Origin: Propionibacteriaceae bacterium UBA7704 | GTDB taxonomy: Bacteria > Actinomycetota > Actinomycetes > Propionibacteriales > Propionibacteriaceae | Assembly: GCA_002482525.1 (NCBI GenBank) | Contig: DLGC01000020.1 | Coordinates: 112,156-176,155 of the forward strand | Reading direction: 5' to 3' | DNA: 64,000 bases | Shown here: piece by piece, positions 9,676 to 19,117 of the stretch | Position numbering within the stretch: position 1 is the first letter of the stretch | Layout of the letters: the number at the start of each line of letters is the position of its first letter | Translations under genes and position numbers: made by a program | The notes under the pieces: model-generated | Seen by the model: only the letters and a program-made list of their open reading frames with translations | Database searches by the model: none | Told to the model about the DNA's origin: nothing

Positions 9676-10296
9676 ATGGCGACCATGAGTTCCGACACCG
9701 ACCGCGCACGTCGGCAGCGGTTGGACGTTGCGGCACGGCGCGAAGCGATCCTCACCGCAGCACTGCGCTGCTACGCCGAGGCGCCCTATGCCGAGGTGTC
9801 GGTGGCCGACGTGGCCCGCGAAGCCCACTCCTCCACCGCACTGGTCTTCCACTACTTCGGGAGCAAAGCAGCCCTCTACGCCGAGGTTGTCGCCGCAGCG
9901 GTCGCCGAACTCAGCCGGGCCCAGCAGGTCGCGATCGAGACCATCCCCGACGGCGCGCCCACACGCGACCGGGTGCGGGCGTCGATCCTGGTCTACCTGG
10001 ATCACATCGCCGCCCACCCGAGAACCTGGGCCGCCCCTTTGCTCGGTGGCGAAGAACCCCCCGAGGCGGTCGCCATTCGCAGGCAGGCGCGCGGCAGTTA
10101 CGTCGAGGCGCTGCGCGGGTTGCTCCGTCCGGCGGTGTGGACGCGCCACGACTACGCCTTGTGGGGCTACTTCGGCTTTCTGGATCAAGCCTGCCTGCGG
10201 TGGGTGAGCCAGGGCTGCCCCGACGATCAGCGCGACGCCCTCACCGACGCCGCCCTGGGCGCCCTGGAAGGCTCGCTGGGCGACTGGGGATCGTGA
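9676..10296 (+). CDS. TetR family transcriptional regulator
   Basis: A protein of 206 residues. The N-terminal helix-turn-helix reads REAILTAALRCYAEAPYAEVSVADVAREAHSSTALVFHYFGSK (residues about 19-60, quoted in outline: AALRCYAE, SVADVAREA, HYFGSK). The C-terminal part is a helical ligand domain of unknown specificity. It is divergent from the GH13 gene, with two TATTGA-N7-TCAATA sites in the shared 60-base promoter region, so it probably controls both genes. The ATG at 9685 is an alternative start. Confidence 0.9.
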   Translation: MATMSSDTDRARRQRLDVAARREAILTAALRCYAEAPYAEVSVADVAREAHSSTALVFHYFGSKAALYAEVVAAAVAELSRAQQVAIETIPDGAPTRDRVRASILVYLDHIAAHPRTWAAPLLGGEEPPEAVAIRRQARGSYVEALRGLLRPAVWTRHDYALWGYFGFLDQACLRWVSQGCPDDQRDALTDAALGALEGSLGDWGS

Positions 10297-10352
10297 GAGT
10301 GCCGGGCCGGTCGTGCAGCAGCACTTCCCCGCTCCGCTAGCCTTTAGGCGCT

Positions 10353-11258
10353 ATGGCTGAACACGACCAGATCGACACGAGCTCGCGATCGGGCTCCCTA
10401 CTGCCCGCCTGGCTTCGGGCCATGCGCCCCAAGCAGTGGGTGAAGAACGTGCTGGTGCTGGCCGCGCCGCTGGCGGCCGGCCAGCTCTTCGTCCCTGCGG
10501 TACTCATCCCCACACTGTGGGCCTTCTTGGCTTTCAGCCTGATCAGCGCGTCCATCTACTTGATCAACGACATCCACGACGTGGACGCCGACCGCGCGCA
10601 TCCCACGAAACGCTTTCGACCCATCGCAGCCGGCGAGCTCCCCGCGAGTCTGGCCTGGGCGCTGGCGGCCCTCACCGCCCTCGGCTCACTGGCCATCGGA
10701 TTCTGGGTGACACCCATGCTGGGGGCAGTGCTCAGTGTGTACTGGCTACTGCAGATCGGCTACTCGTTCTTGCTCAAGGACAAGCCGATCATCGACCTCG
10801 CCATGGTGGCAGCCGGATTCCTGCTGCGGGCGGTCGCCGGCGGTGTCGCGTCCGGTTTGATCCTGAGCCAGTGGTTCCTGCTGGTGGCATCCTTCGGTTC
10901 GCTGTTCATGGTGGCCGGCAAGCGCTACTCCGAATTGAAGGAACTCGGCGCCGAAGCCAAGACCCGAGCCAGCTTGGAGCGCTACACACGGTCCTATCTG
11001 CGCGAGATCTGGTCGATTTCGATGGCTATCGTGATCATGTCTTACAGCCTGTGGGCCTTCGAACAACGCGGAAATCTGCTCGGGGTGCCGTGGGCCGCGG
11101 TGTCGATCGCACCGTTCACCTTGGCCATTCTGCGTTATGCGATGAAGATCGATCAGGGCAAGGCCGGCGAACCCGAGGATGTCGTCCTGCACGACCACAT
11201 GCTGCAGGGACTGGCCGTGCTGTGGATCATTCCGGTGGGCGTGGCCGTCTTCGGCTGA
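10353..11258 (+). CDS. Decaprenyl-phosphate phosphoribosyltransferase (UbiA superfamily)
   Basis: An integral membrane protein of 301 residues with about eight hydrophobic segments. The N-terminal LRAMRPKQWVKNVLV and the Mg-binding motifs NDIHDVDADRAHPTK and LKDKPIIDLAM are typical of the DPPR synthase branch (mycobacterial Rv3806c type). That enzyme moves phosphoribose from PRPP to decaprenyl phosphate, the first step to DPA, the arabinofuranose donor. Its usual partners (DprE1/E2) are not in this window. It could instead make another polyprenyl-sugar phosphate. Confidence 0.85.
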   Translation: MAEHDQIDTSSRSGSLLPAWLRAMRPKQWVKNVLVLAAPLAAGQLFVPAVLIPTLWAFLAFSLISASIYLINDIHDVDADRAHPTKRFRPIAAGELPASLAWALAALTALGSLAIGFWVTPMLGAVLSVYWLLQIGYSFLLKDKPIIDLAMVAAGFLLRAVAGGVASGLILSQWFLLVASFGSLFMVAGKRYSELKELGAEAKTRASLERYTRSYLREIWSISMAIVIMSYSLWAFEQRGNLLGVPWAAVSIAPFTLAILRYAMKIDQGKAGEPEDVVLHDHMLQGLAVLWIIPVGVAVFG

Positions 11259-11279
11259 CGATCACACGACCAGAGTCGC

Positions 11280-11912
11280 CTAGAGCCCGGTTTCGCTGCC
11301 CAGAACGGCGGCGAAACCCAGCATCGCCACGCCCGCCGTCGCATCGATGACGCGGGCCGAGCGCAGCCCGGTGAGGACATGGCGCAGCCGATGAGCGGCC
11401 AGAATCACCACGGTGAACCACGCCATGGCGATCACCGCATGCAAGCCGGCCAGCAGTGCGCCAACCAGCGCCGGCGGGTAGCCGGAAGCCAGAAACAGCG
11501 GCAGCACCGTGACGTAGAACACCGCCATCTTGGGGTTCAGCAGATCCGTCAGCAGACCTTTGCCGAAAGCCTGGGGCACCGAATCGACGACCGCCTCGGC
11601 CAGGGTGACCTGGGGCTGACCGCGCCAGGCATGCCACAGGTAGCTGAAGCCCAGATAGAGCAGGAAGGCCACCCCCAGCCAACGCAGCACTGTGTAGGCC
11701 ACCGGTGAGGCCACAAAGAGCGCCGCCACACCGGCAGCTGCCGCGATTCCCCAGATCAGCGCCCCGACACAGATACCGGCGGCGGTTGCCAGAGCCGTAC
11801 TGCGACGAGATCGCAGCGCCTGACGCAGCACCAGAACCGTGTCCAATCCCGGGGTGAGAGTGACCACCAACGCCAACAGGCCGAAGCTCAGCAGCGATTG
11901 CGACAGACTCAT
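11280..11912 (-). CDS. LysE/RhtB family translocator
   Basis: A protein of 210 residues with six hydrophobic segments. The N-terminal LVVTLTPGLDTVLVLRQAL is the LysE/RhtB pattern (TPGPD-like motif), and DLLNPKMAVFYVTVLP is the second conserved loop. These proteins export amino acids such as lysine, threonine or homoserine lactones. The ATG at 11912 gives the conserved start; the longer reading to 12098 overlaps the corA gene and is not credible. No regulator is adjacent. Confidence 0.88.
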   Translation of the reverse strand: MSLSQSLLSFGLLALVVTLTPGLDTVLVLRQALRSRRSTALATAAGICVGALIWGIAAAAGVAALFVASPVAYTVLRWLGVAFLLYLGFSYLWHAWRGQPQVTLAEAVVDSVPQAFGKGLLTDLLNPKMAVFYVTVLPLFLASGYPPALVGALLAGLHAVIAMAWFTVVILAAHRLRHVLTGLRSARVIDATAGVAMLGFAAVLGSETGL

Positions 11913-11946
11913 AGCCGGATGGTAGCCGCTGCGATCAGGGACCCCG

Positions 11947-12954
11947 TCAGATCCAATCAGCTCGCCGGAAGATGAGGTACAACCCCACCGACCCGACCAG
12001 GATCGACGCCACGCTCTGCCACAAGCCGAAGTCGGTAGCGAACCCCGGGTAGGGCAAGTTCTGCCCGAACCAGCCGGTGACAGCCGTCGGTACCGCAATG
12101 ATCGCCGCCCACGCCGCGAGCTTCTTCATGATCTCGTTCAACCGGGCGTCCTGAAGACTCAGATTGGTCTCGAACACGCTGGTGATCATGTCGCGAAGGC
12201 TCTCGGTCCACTCCGCAGCCCGGATGACATGGTCGTAGAGGTCGTTGAAATACCCGTCCAGTTCCCCGGCCAACGGAATGTCACGCTCATCACGGAACCG
12301 CATGACCGCGCTCACCACCTCCCGCATCGGGAGCACGACCCGCCGCAATTGCACCAACGCCTTGCGCAACGCGAACACCCGCTGCTGCACTTCCGAAGCC
12401 CTGCGTTCGCTCTCGAACAGCAGATCCTCCAGATCATCGATGTCCTCATCCAGCGCAGTGATCACCTCGAAATGCCCGTCCACCACTTCGTCCAACATGC
12501 CGTGCACCAGCGCCGCGACGCCGTGACCGGTCAGACCGTCCTCAGCCCACCGGGTCACGATGCGATCGATATCGATCGCCTCGCTGGACCGCACCGTGAT
12601 CAGGGCATTGGGCAGCACGAAGGCCGACAATCGCGCCAGTCGTAACTCCAGCCGCGCTTGGTCGGGGCGCTCCAAGGCGACCGCATAGCAGGTCAGGAAG
12701 GTGTGGCCGTCATGGCGCGTGGCCTTCGGACGTTCCTTGGGTTCGATCACGTCATCCACAGCCAACGGATCCAGGTCGAGCTCATCGGCCAGCTTGCCCA
12801 AAGCCTCCCGCGACGGCGCGACCAGGTCGAGCCAGACCACCGTGTTAGCCTCGCCTCGGAAGGACTCCAACTCGGACGGCGAGATATTCCGGGCGACTTC
12901 GATGCCATCCCGCCACACCAGACTGCGCGGTAGTTCCACGCCCCAAGCATGCAC
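11947..12954 (-). CDS. corA: CorA family magnesium/cobalt transporter
   Basis: A protein of 335 residues. A large cytoplasmic N-terminal domain (about 1-270) with helical segments is followed by two transmembrane helices at the C-terminus. The signature after the first helix reads TGWFGQNLPY, so the usual GMN selectivity motif is GQN here. Such variants occur in the wider CorA family, and the change may affect ion choice. The start is GTG 12954. The gene is divergent from the carboxylase alpha subunit gene. Confidence 0.9.
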   Translation of the reverse strand: MHAWGVELPRSLVWRDGIEVARNISPSELESFRGEANTVVWLDLVAPSREALGKLADELDLDPLAVDDVIEPKERPKATRHDGHTFLTCYAVALERPDQARLELRLARLSAFVLPNALITVRSSEAIDIDRIVTRWAEDGLTGHGVAALVHGMLDEVVDGHFEVITALDEDIDDLEDLLFESERRASEVQQRVFALRKALVQLRRVVLPMREVVSAVMRFRDERDIPLAGELDGYFNDLYDHVIRAAEWTESLRDMITSVFETNLSLQDARLNEIMKKLAAWAAIIAVPTAVTGWFGQNLPYPGFATDFGLWQSVASILVGSVGLYLIFRRADWI

Positions 12955-13069
12955 CCGATAGACCCGGGGTGTCTCAGTCAGGAAATCCCTCGCCCGAGGT
13001 ACTGCCTAGCGGGCGCGGTTTTCACTAGACTCCGCTGAGTTGTGGTCTCAGACCTGGAAAGGAATGTCG

Positions 13070-14830
13070 ATGCCGATTACCAAAGTGCTGGTTGCCAACC
13101 GCGGGGAGATCGCCGTCCGAGTGATCCGCGCCGCACGGGACGCCGGCATCGGCAGCGTGGCGATTTACGCCGACCCTGATGCGGATTCGCTTTTCGTGAA
13201 GCTCGCCGACGAGGCGTTCGCCCTCAACGGCCTCACCCCGGCCGAGACCTACCTCGACCAGGCCAAGATTCTGGACGTCGCCGCCCGGACCGGAGCCGAC
13301 GCGGTGCACCCCGGCTACGGCTTCCTCGCTGAGAACGCCAGTTTCGCCCAGGCTGTGCTGGACGCCGGCCTGATCTGGATCGGCCCCTCACCGGCGGCCA
13401 TCGACGCCCTCGGCGACAAGGTTCAGGCCCGTCACATCGCGGCCAAGGTCGGAGCGCCGCTGGTGCCCGGTACCGCTGACCCGGTCGCGGACGCCGACGA
13501 GGTCGTCGCCTTCGCCACCGAGCATGGCCTGCCCATCGCGATCAAGGCCGCCTATGGCGGCGGCGGACGCGGCCTGAAGGTCGCCCGCACCCTGGAGGAG
13601 ATCCCCGAACTGTTCGAGTCGGCCACCCGTGAGGCCGTCACTGCTTTCGGGCGCGGCGAGTGCTTCGTGGAACGCTACCTGGACCGCCCCCGGCACGTCG
13701 AAACCCAGTGCCTGGCCGATACGAAGGGCAATGTCGTGGTGGTCTCCACCCGCGACTGCTCGCTGCAACGCCGCCACCAGAAGCTGGTGGAGGAGGCGCC
13801 CGCGCCTTTCCTGACCGATGCTCAGCGCAGCCGGCTGTACGAATCCAGCAAAGCCATTCTGAAAGAGGCCGGCTATGTCGGTGCCGGAACCTGTGAGTTC
13901 CTGATCGGCCAGGACGGCACCATCTCCTTCCTCGAGGTCAACACCCGTCTTCAGGTCGAGCACCCGGTCTCCGAAGAGGTCACCGGGCTGGACCTGGTGC
14001 GCCAGATGTTCCGTATCGCCAATGGCGAGGAACTCGGCTTCGACGACCCGGAGATCCGCGGCCACTCCATTGAGTTCCGCATCAATGCCGAGGACGCCGG
14101 CCGCAACTTCATGCCCGCCCCGGGCACCGTCACCGCCTGGCATGCGCCTGCCGGACCGGGCGTCCGGGTCGACGAGGGGTATCTGACCGGCATGGCTGTG
14201 CCCGGCTCGTTCGACTCGCTGGTGGCCAAGATCATCGTCACCGGTGCCGACCGGGCCGAGGCGATCGCCCGGGCCAAACGCGCCCTCAGCGAAACCACCC
14301 TGGAAGGCATGCCGTCGGTGATCCCCTTCCACCGGGCGGTGCTCTCCGAGCCGGACTACGTGGCCGCGGACGGCGCCTTCGCCGTCCACACCCGCTGGAT
14401 CGAGACCGAGTTCGACAACACCATCGAGCCTTACACCGGCACCATGGGTGAGTCCGATCCGGTCGAGACCACCACCTATGTGGTCGAGGTCAACAACCGC
14501 CGCGTCGAGGTCAAGCTGCCCAGCTCGCTGTCCGCCCCGATGGCCAAGCCGGCGGTGAAGCGTCCGACCCGGCGCAGCACTGGTGGTGCGACCGCCAAGG
14601 CGCCGTCGTCGAACACGCTGGCCGCCCCCATGCAGGGCACCATCGTCAAGGTCGGTGTCGTCGACGGCGATGAGGTCAACGAAGGCGACCTCATCGTGGT
14701 GCTGGAGGCCATGAAGATGGAGCAGCCCATCAACGCCCATCGGGCCGGCATCGTCAAGAACCTGGCCGCCACGGTCGGCGCCTCGGTCAGTTCCGGCCAG
14801 GAACTGTGCGAGATCGTCGACCCGGAGTAG
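13070..14830 (+). CDS. pccA: Acetyl/propionyl-CoA carboxylase alpha subunit (biotin carboxylase + biotin carrier)
   Basis: A protein of 586 residues. In order: biotin carboxylase N-domain ([33 protein letters not shown]), ATP-grasp ([47 protein letters not shown]), C-terminal lid, a Lys/Pro/Thr-rich linker, and a biotinyl domain with EAMKMEQ (Lys549 carries biotin). The gene resembles AccA3. I chose ATG 13070 because AAGGA precedes it by about six bases; the ATG at 13064 is too close to the same site. A hairpin follows the stop codon. It should act with the beta/epsilon subunits at 5.9-7.7 kb and be biotinylated by BirA. Confidence 0.96.
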   Translation: MPITKVLVANRGEIAVRVIRAARDAGIGSVAIYADPDADSLFVKLADEAFALNGLTPAETYLDQAKILDVAARTGADAVHPGYGFLAENASFAQAVLDAGLIWIGPSPAAIDALGDKVQARHIAAKVGAPLVPGTADPVADADEVVAFATEHGLPIAIKAAYGGGGRGLKVARTLEEIPELFESATREAVTAFGRGECFVERYLDRPRHVETQCLADTKGNVVVVSTRDCSLQRRHQKLVEEAPAPFLTDAQRSRLYESSKAILKEAGYVGAGTCEFLIGQDGTISFLEVNTRLQVEHPVSEEVTGLDLVRQMFRIANGEELGFDDPEIRGHSIEFRINAEDAGRNFMPAPGTVTAWHAPAGPGVRVDEGYLTGMAVPGSFDSLVAKIIVTGADRAEAIARAKRALSETTLEGMPSVIPFHRAVLSEPDYVAADGAFAVHTRWIETEFDNTIEPYTGTMGESDPVETTTYVVEVNNRRVEVKLPSSLSAPMAKPAVKRPTRRSTGGATAKAPSSNTLAAPMQGTIVKVGVVDGDEVNEGDLIVVLEAMKMEQPINAHRAGIVKNLAATVGASVSSGQELCEIVDPE

Positions 14831-14843
14831 TCACTGCTGAGGC

Positions 14844-14869
14844 GAGGCGGGGCGATCCAGCCCCGCCTC
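14844..14869 (+). terminator. Hairpin after pccA, probable terminator
   Basis: A perfect ten-base stem, GAGGCGGGGC / GCCCCGCCTC, with a six-base loop, 13 bases after the pccA stop. There is no T tract, which is common for GC-rich actinomycete terminators. Confidence 0.65.
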
Positions 14870-15129
14870 CGCAGTAACCCCTTCCCCTCACGGCGTTTCG
14901 CAATGCGGACGGCCCACCGATGCGCTGCGCTCGACCCGCTGGCAGCTTCCGCGCACCTCAGCACGCGCCTGAGAACGCGGTTTCCCCAGGGAGAAATCCT
15001 GGGAATGTTCCGGATCTCGGCCTTGCGCGGAACACCTCCACATTTCACCTCGACGTGACACGAAATTCGGGTTTATGGTGACCCCGCAGGTCGGCGGGGG
15101 GCCGTCTTGCGAAATTCGGAGGAATCCGC
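14870..15129. other. Intergenic stretch without a gene
   Basis: About 260 bases between the pccA hairpin and the secreted-protein gene. I see no coding pattern on either strand. It is less G+C rich close to the next gene, where AAATTC occurs twice (near 15061 and 15112), as expected for a promoter and leader. No clear -35/-10 pair could be assigned. Confidence 0.4.
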
Positions 15130-16263
15130 GTGAGGGGAATCATGAAATTCAGGAAGGCATTTGCCGCGCTCATTGGCGTGGCCCTGATCGGGGGAGCATT
15201 CACCACGGTCCTACCGGCAACAGCAGAATCGGCCTCATACGACTCGTGGATCGAGGACGGTGACGCGACACCGTTCAGCACAGTGGACGGGCTGGTCTTC
15301 TACAAGGCCGCTTCGATCAACTACGGAAAGTCCGATGGCAACGGCGGTCTGACACCACTCACGGCCTTGACCGACGTCTCCGGCTTGGCCTACACCATCA
15401 AGGACTCCACCGGCTACGCGCCCAGCTACCAGATCGGCATCATGGGCGGTTCGATGAACGTGACCTACGCCCGGTTGGTGTGGGAGCCGTATCAGCAAGA
15501 TGTGTCGCCCGGCGACGACAGGGGCACCTATGCCCAGATTGAGAATGGTCGGTGGTGGGCCGCGAATGTGTGGATCGTCAACCCTGATCCGACCGATACT
15601 GACCACCCCACGGTGAAGAGAACCCCCTTCGATGATGGTGTTGACGGTTCGCAGTCCAAGCCGCAGCCGCTGTCCTTCTTCGCGGATTACTTCGGGGCCG
15701 ATACCAAGGTGGCGTTCTTCGGAATTAAGCAAGGCACCACCACTGTGGTCACTTCCACGCTCACTCACCTGGAATTCGGTGGCGAAAACGTTGCATTGGG
15801 TGATGTCGACACCACTCCGTATAGCAGTGCCGATATCACCGCAGCAACCGAACCGCTGCAAAACGAGCTATCGAATGTCAAGGACGAACTGGCGCAGACG
15901 AAGTCCGCACTCGACACCGCGGCGAGCACGAGTACGGCGACCCAGGCGATGGTCACGGCCATGCAGAACCGCCTCAATCGGGAGCAGGCCCACCGCGGCG
16001 TGATCTCCGGCACGCTGAAGGTCGGCAAGAAGGTCACCGCCGCTTTGGTTCACGCAGTGTCCGGCGCAACCACGACCTACCAGTGGTATGTCAACGGCAA
16101 GAAGGTTGCCAAAGCAACCAAGGCGACCTTGACGTTGAAGAGGTCCTTCGCCGGAAAACGCCTCAGGGTCAAGATCACCACGACCTGGATCGACGCGGCC
16201 GCGGTGTCACACCGGGCGACCACAACCGCGAAATACCAGCGGACCGCCTACATCAAGGGGTGA
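15130..16263 (+). CDS. Secreted protein of unknown function with coiled coil and C-terminal Ig-like module
   Basis: A protein of 377 residues with no family I recognise. An export signal comes first (FRKAFAALIGVALIGGAFTT, then a likely cut after ATA or TAESA). Residues of about 35-240 form a beta-rich region with many Trp/Tyr/Asp. A short coiled coil follows (LQNELSNVKDELAQTKSALD). The last 100 residues begin GTLKVGKKVTAALV and contain YQWYVNGKKV, like the small Ig-like repeats of actinobacterial surface proteins. The start is either GTG 15130 (GGAGG seven bases before) or ATG 15142 (GAGGGG four bases before). No sortase signal is visible. Confidence 0.75.
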   Translation: MRGIMKFRKAFAALIGVALIGGAFTTVLPATAESASYDSWIEDGDATPFSTVDGLVFYKAASINYGKSDGNGGLTPLTALTDVSGLAYTIKDSTGYAPSYQIGIMGGSMNVTYARLVWEPYQQDVSPGDDRGTYAQIENGRWWAANVWIVNPDPTDTDHPTVKRTPFDDGVDGSQSKPQPLSFFADYFGADTKVAFFGIKQGTTTVVTSTLTHLEFGGENVALGDVDTTPYSSADITAATEPLQNELSNVKDELAQTKSALDTAASTSTATQAMVTAMQNRLNREQAHRGVISGTLKVGKKVTAALVHAVSGATTTYQWYVNGKKVAKATKATLTLKRSFAGKRLRVKITTTWIDAAAVSHRATTTAKYQRTAYIKG

Positions 16264-16303
16264 CTGACGCGGCCCGGTCGCTGATCCATCGGGAACAGCA
16301 CCC

Positions 16304-16346
16304 TCGCCGAGCGCTCCTGTCCTTGGAGGGCCTGAGCGCTCGGCGA
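16304..16346. terminator. Bidirectional hairpin between convergent genes
   Basis: A twelve-base perfect stem, TCGCCGAGCGCT / AGCGCTCGGCGA, with a 19-base loop. It lies 40 bases after the secreted-protein stop and just past the 3' end of the convergent lpdA gene, so it can serve both. Confidence 0.7.
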
Positions 16347-16353
16347 AAGGTCG

Positions 16354-17757
16354 TCAGTAAGTCAGATCGGCAGCCTGACCGTGCAGGCGGCGGGCGGCCT
16401 CGGCGATCGATCCCGACAGCGACGGGTAGACGGTGAAGGACTCGGCCACCTGATCGACGGTGAGACGTTGCCTCACCGCGATCGACAGCGGGTGGATCAA
16501 CTCCGAGGCGGAAGGAGCCACTACAACCGCACCGACCACGATCCCGGTCAACGGCAGGCTGAAGACCTTCACGAAGCCAGCCTCCAAGGCTTGCATCTTG
16601 GCCCGCGCATTGCCGCTCAGCGGCAACGTCACCGCGGCGATGTCGATGCCGGCGGTGCATGCCTCGGCCTGGCTCAGCCCGACAGTGGCGATCTCCGGGG
16701 CGGTGAACACATTGGCGCTCACGGTGTTCAGGTCCAGCGGGGTCACCGCGTCGCCCAGCGAATGCCACATGGCGATGCGTCCCTGCATAGCGGCGACACT
16801 GGCCAGCGCATTGACCCCGGTGCAGTCGCCGGCGGCATAGACGCCGTTGACGGAGGTGCGCGAGACTCGATCCACCACGATATGGCCCGAATCGGTCAGC
16901 TCGACGCCAGCCTCTTCGAGACCGATACCCGCCGTGTTGGCGATCGCACCCACCGCCATCAGGCAGTGGGATCCGACGATCTCACGTCCGTCGGCGAGGC
17001 TGACCACGACCTGATCGCCGCGAACCTCGGCCGCCACCGCGCGAGCCCGGTTGAGCACGGTCATACCGGAACTCTCAAACACCTGCTGAATGACATCGGC
17101 GGCATCGTCGTCCTGGCCGGGTAGTACTTTGTCGCGCGATGAGATGAGCGTCACGGTGACGCCCAATGCGGTGTAGGCCGACGCGAACTCGGCGCCGGTG
17201 ACACCGGACCCGACCACGATCAAGTGCTCGGGCACCTCGGTGAGGTCATAGATCTGGGTCCAGTTGAAGATGCGGACACCGTCGGGTTTGGCGGCAGCCA
17301 ATTCGCGCGGATGGGCGCCGGTGGCGATGAGCACGATGTCGGCGTCGATGCGCTCGGCACCGTCGGCGGTGTCAACGACCACGGTGTGGGCGCCGTCGAG
17401 GCGTCCGGTGCCGTCGATGATGCGAACGCCTTCTGCGGCGAGGCGTGCCGCAATATCGGTGGACTGGGCCTGGGCGAGGCCGCGAATTCGGGCGTTGACG
17501 GTGGCCATGTCGACCTGAACCGCGTCACGCAACTTCTGCGTGCCCTCGCACAGTCGCAGTCCGAGCGCCTCCGCCGAACCGATCTTCGTCATGGCTTCCG
17601 CAGCGGCAATCAGTGTCTTGGAGGGCACCACGTCGGTCAGCACCGCCGAGCCGCCCAGACCGCGCCGCTCGACCAAGGTCACTTCGCCGCCGAGTTGCCG
17701 TGCAACCAAAGCCGCCTCGTACCCGCCCGGTCCGCCGCCGAGAATCGCTACTGTCAT
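16354..17757 (-). CDS. lpdA: NAD(P)H-quinone dehydrogenase / lipoamide-dehydrogenase-like flavoprotein
   Basis: A protein of 467 residues in the pyridine nucleotide-disulfide reductase family. FAD motif GGGPGGYEAALVA is at the N-terminus, NAD(P) motif VVGSGVTGAEFASAYTALG is in the middle, and a second FAD motif (VYAAGDCTG) and a dimerisation domain follow. At the usual redox disulfide site the sequence is GLGGSAVLTDVVPSKTLI, without the CxxxxC pair. That matches mycobacterial LpdA (Rv3303c), which reduces quinones rather than lipoamide. The ATG at 17757 gives the conserved start. Confidence 0.88.
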   Translation of the reverse strand: MTVAILGGGPGGYEAALVARQLGGEVTLVERRGLGGSAVLTDVVPSKTLIAAAEAMTKIGSAEALGLRLCEGTQKLRDAVQVDMATVNARIRGLAQAQSTDIAARLAAEGVRIIDGTGRLDGAHTVVVDTADGAERIDADIVLIATGAHPRELAAAKPDGVRIFNWTQIYDLTEVPEHLIVVGSGVTGAEFASAYTALGVTVTLISSRDKVLPGQDDDAADVIQQVFESSGMTVLNRARAVAAEVRGDQVVVSLADGREIVGSHCLMAVGAIANTAGIGLEEAGVELTDSGHIVVDRVSRTSVNGVYAAGDCTGVNALASVAAMQGRIAMWHSLGDAVTPLDLNTVSANVFTAPEIATVGLSQAEACTAGIDIAAVTLPLSGNARAKMQALEAGFVKVFSLPLTGIVVGAVVVAPSASELIHPLSIAVRQRLTVDQVAESFTVYPSLSGSIAEAARRLHGQAADLTY

Positions 17758-17853
17758 CACCGGCCCATTCTCCCATGGTGCAGCGCCGCCGGACCGACAC
17801 GCCTGAGGTGTTCGACATCCGACGGTCGCGGCGTCATCGCCTAAGGTCGAGGC

Positions 17854-18321
17854 GTGCGTTCGCGAATCATCGCGCTGGGAGTCATCGCCGGATTCGGCAC
17901 CCTGCTCAGCGTCATCCTGGTCCTGGCCGGTCTCCCCGAGCAGACCGCCACTCAAGAAGTGATGCTGGAACTCAGCGCCCTGCCACTCTCGGTGGCGCTC
18001 GCCGCCGGCGACCTCATCCTGTTGGAACGGGCGGTGCGTCATCCCGGCCCGCGCGGACGCCGGGTTCTGCTCGGCGGCGCGCTGCTCAGCGCGGTGGGTT
18101 TGGCGCTGGTCGCCCTGGCCTACCTGACTGGTCCACGAGGCCTGGTGCAATTCGGGCAGTTCCTGATCTTCCTCGGCTTGGGGGCGGTGCTGCTGGTCGC
18201 CATCCGGCTGCAGGCGGACACCCATCGTTCGGCAGTGAGTTTCGCCGACGCGGGCCCGCTCTCACCGCAGTCTGCGGACCGACCCGATGTTGCTCCGTCC
18301 ACCCAGGACGGGCCGTTATAG
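17854..18321 (+). CDS. Small membrane protein of unknown function
   Basis: A protein of 155 residues starting at GTG 17854. About four hydrophobic segments are visible (IIALGVIAGFGTLLSVILVL, LSVALAAGDLILL, LLGGALLSAVGLALVALAYL, FLIFLGLGAVLLVAI), ending in a hydrophilic tail. No known domain is recognised. It ends eight bases before the purine nucleoside phosphorylase gene, so the two may be co-transcribed. Confidence 0.65.
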   Translation: MRSRIIALGVIAGFGTLLSVILVLAGLPEQTATQEVMLELSALPLSVALAAGDLILLERAVRHPGPRGRRVLLGGALLSAVGLALVALAYLTGPRGLVQFGQFLIFLGLGAVLLVAIRLQADTHRSAVSFADAGPLSPQSADRPDVAPSTQDGPL

Positions 18322-18328
18322 TCATGGG

Positions 18329-19111
18329 ATGGCTCACCTTCTCGCAGCACAGGCGCTGCTGACTCGATTCGACATTCCGGCCATCGACATCGCTCTGGTT
18401 CTCGGCTCCGGCTGGTCCGGGGCGTCGGTCGGACTGGGCGAGACCGTCGGAGAGTGCGATCTGGCGGAACTGCCGGGCTTCAACAAGCCGGTCGTCGCCG
18501 GGCACGCCGGCAAGCTCCGCGTCATTCGCACCGGTGCCGGCAAAGTGGCCGCGTTGTTCAGCGGGCGCACCCATTTCTATGAAGGACGCGGCGTCGAACC
18601 GGTAGTACACGGAGTGCGCACCGCAGCCGCCGCCGGCGCCAAGACGGTGGTGCTCACCAATGGCTGCGGCGGCCTGGTCGACCAATGGCCGCCAGGCACG
18701 GTGGTGGTGCTGCGCGATCACATCAACCTCACCGGCGCCACTCCCCTGGTCGGCGCCACCTTCATCGACATGACGCAGGCGTATTCGCCGCGATTGCGTG
18801 AGATCGCCCACGAGGTCGACCCGAGCCTGCCCGAAGGGGTCTACGTCCAATTCCATGGCCCTCAGTACGAGACCCCGGCCGAGGTGCGTATGGCCAAGAT
18901 CCTCGGCGGCGACCTGGTTGGCATGTCCACCGCCCTGGAGACGATCGCCGCCCGCGAGGCAGGCGTGGAGGTGTTGGGACTCTCGCTGGTGACCAACTTC
19001 GGAGCCGGCATCTCCGCCACACCCCTGGCGCACGCCGAAGTCGTGGCTGCCGGAGCAGCAGCCGAACCCCGGCTGCGCTCGCTGCTGGCCGACCTGCTGG
19101 ATCGGATCTGA
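18329..19111 (+). CDS. punA: Purine-nucleoside phosphorylase (trimeric class)
   Basis: A protein of 260 residues that cleaves inosine and guanosine with phosphate. Trimeric PNP motifs are present: LVLGSGWSG (phosphate), GHAGKLRVI, FSGRTHFYEG, TNGCGGL, GPQYETPAEVRM and LVTNFGAGIS, where the Asn is the 6-oxopurine-specific residue. The ATG at 18329 gives the family start. The phosphohexomutase begins six bases downstream, the deoD-pmmB order known from mycobacteria, so ribose-1-phosphate could be passed to the mutase. Confidence 0.93.
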   Translation: MAHLLAAQALLTRFDIPAIDIALVLGSGWSGASVGLGETVGECDLAELPGFNKPVVAGHAGKLRVIRTGAGKVAALFSGRTHFYEGRGVEPVVHGVRTAAAAGAKTVVLTNGCGGLVDQWPPGTVVVLRDHINLTGATPLVGATFIDMTQAYSPRLREIAHEVDPSLPEGVYVQFHGPQYETPAEVRMAKILGGDLVGMSTALETIAAREAGVEVLGLSLVTNFGAGISATPLAHAEVVAAGAAAEPRLRSLLADLLDRI

Positions 19112-19117
19112 GCAGCC

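Noticed and set aside
13388..14740. A 450-codon open frame on the minus strand
   Set aside because: It is the shadow of pccA; the His/Gly/Asp-rich composition is typical of antisense translation.
17758..18225. Upstream extension of the lpdA frame
   Set aside because: The conserved FAD motif starts right after ATG 17757, and the extension is antisense to the small membrane protein gene.
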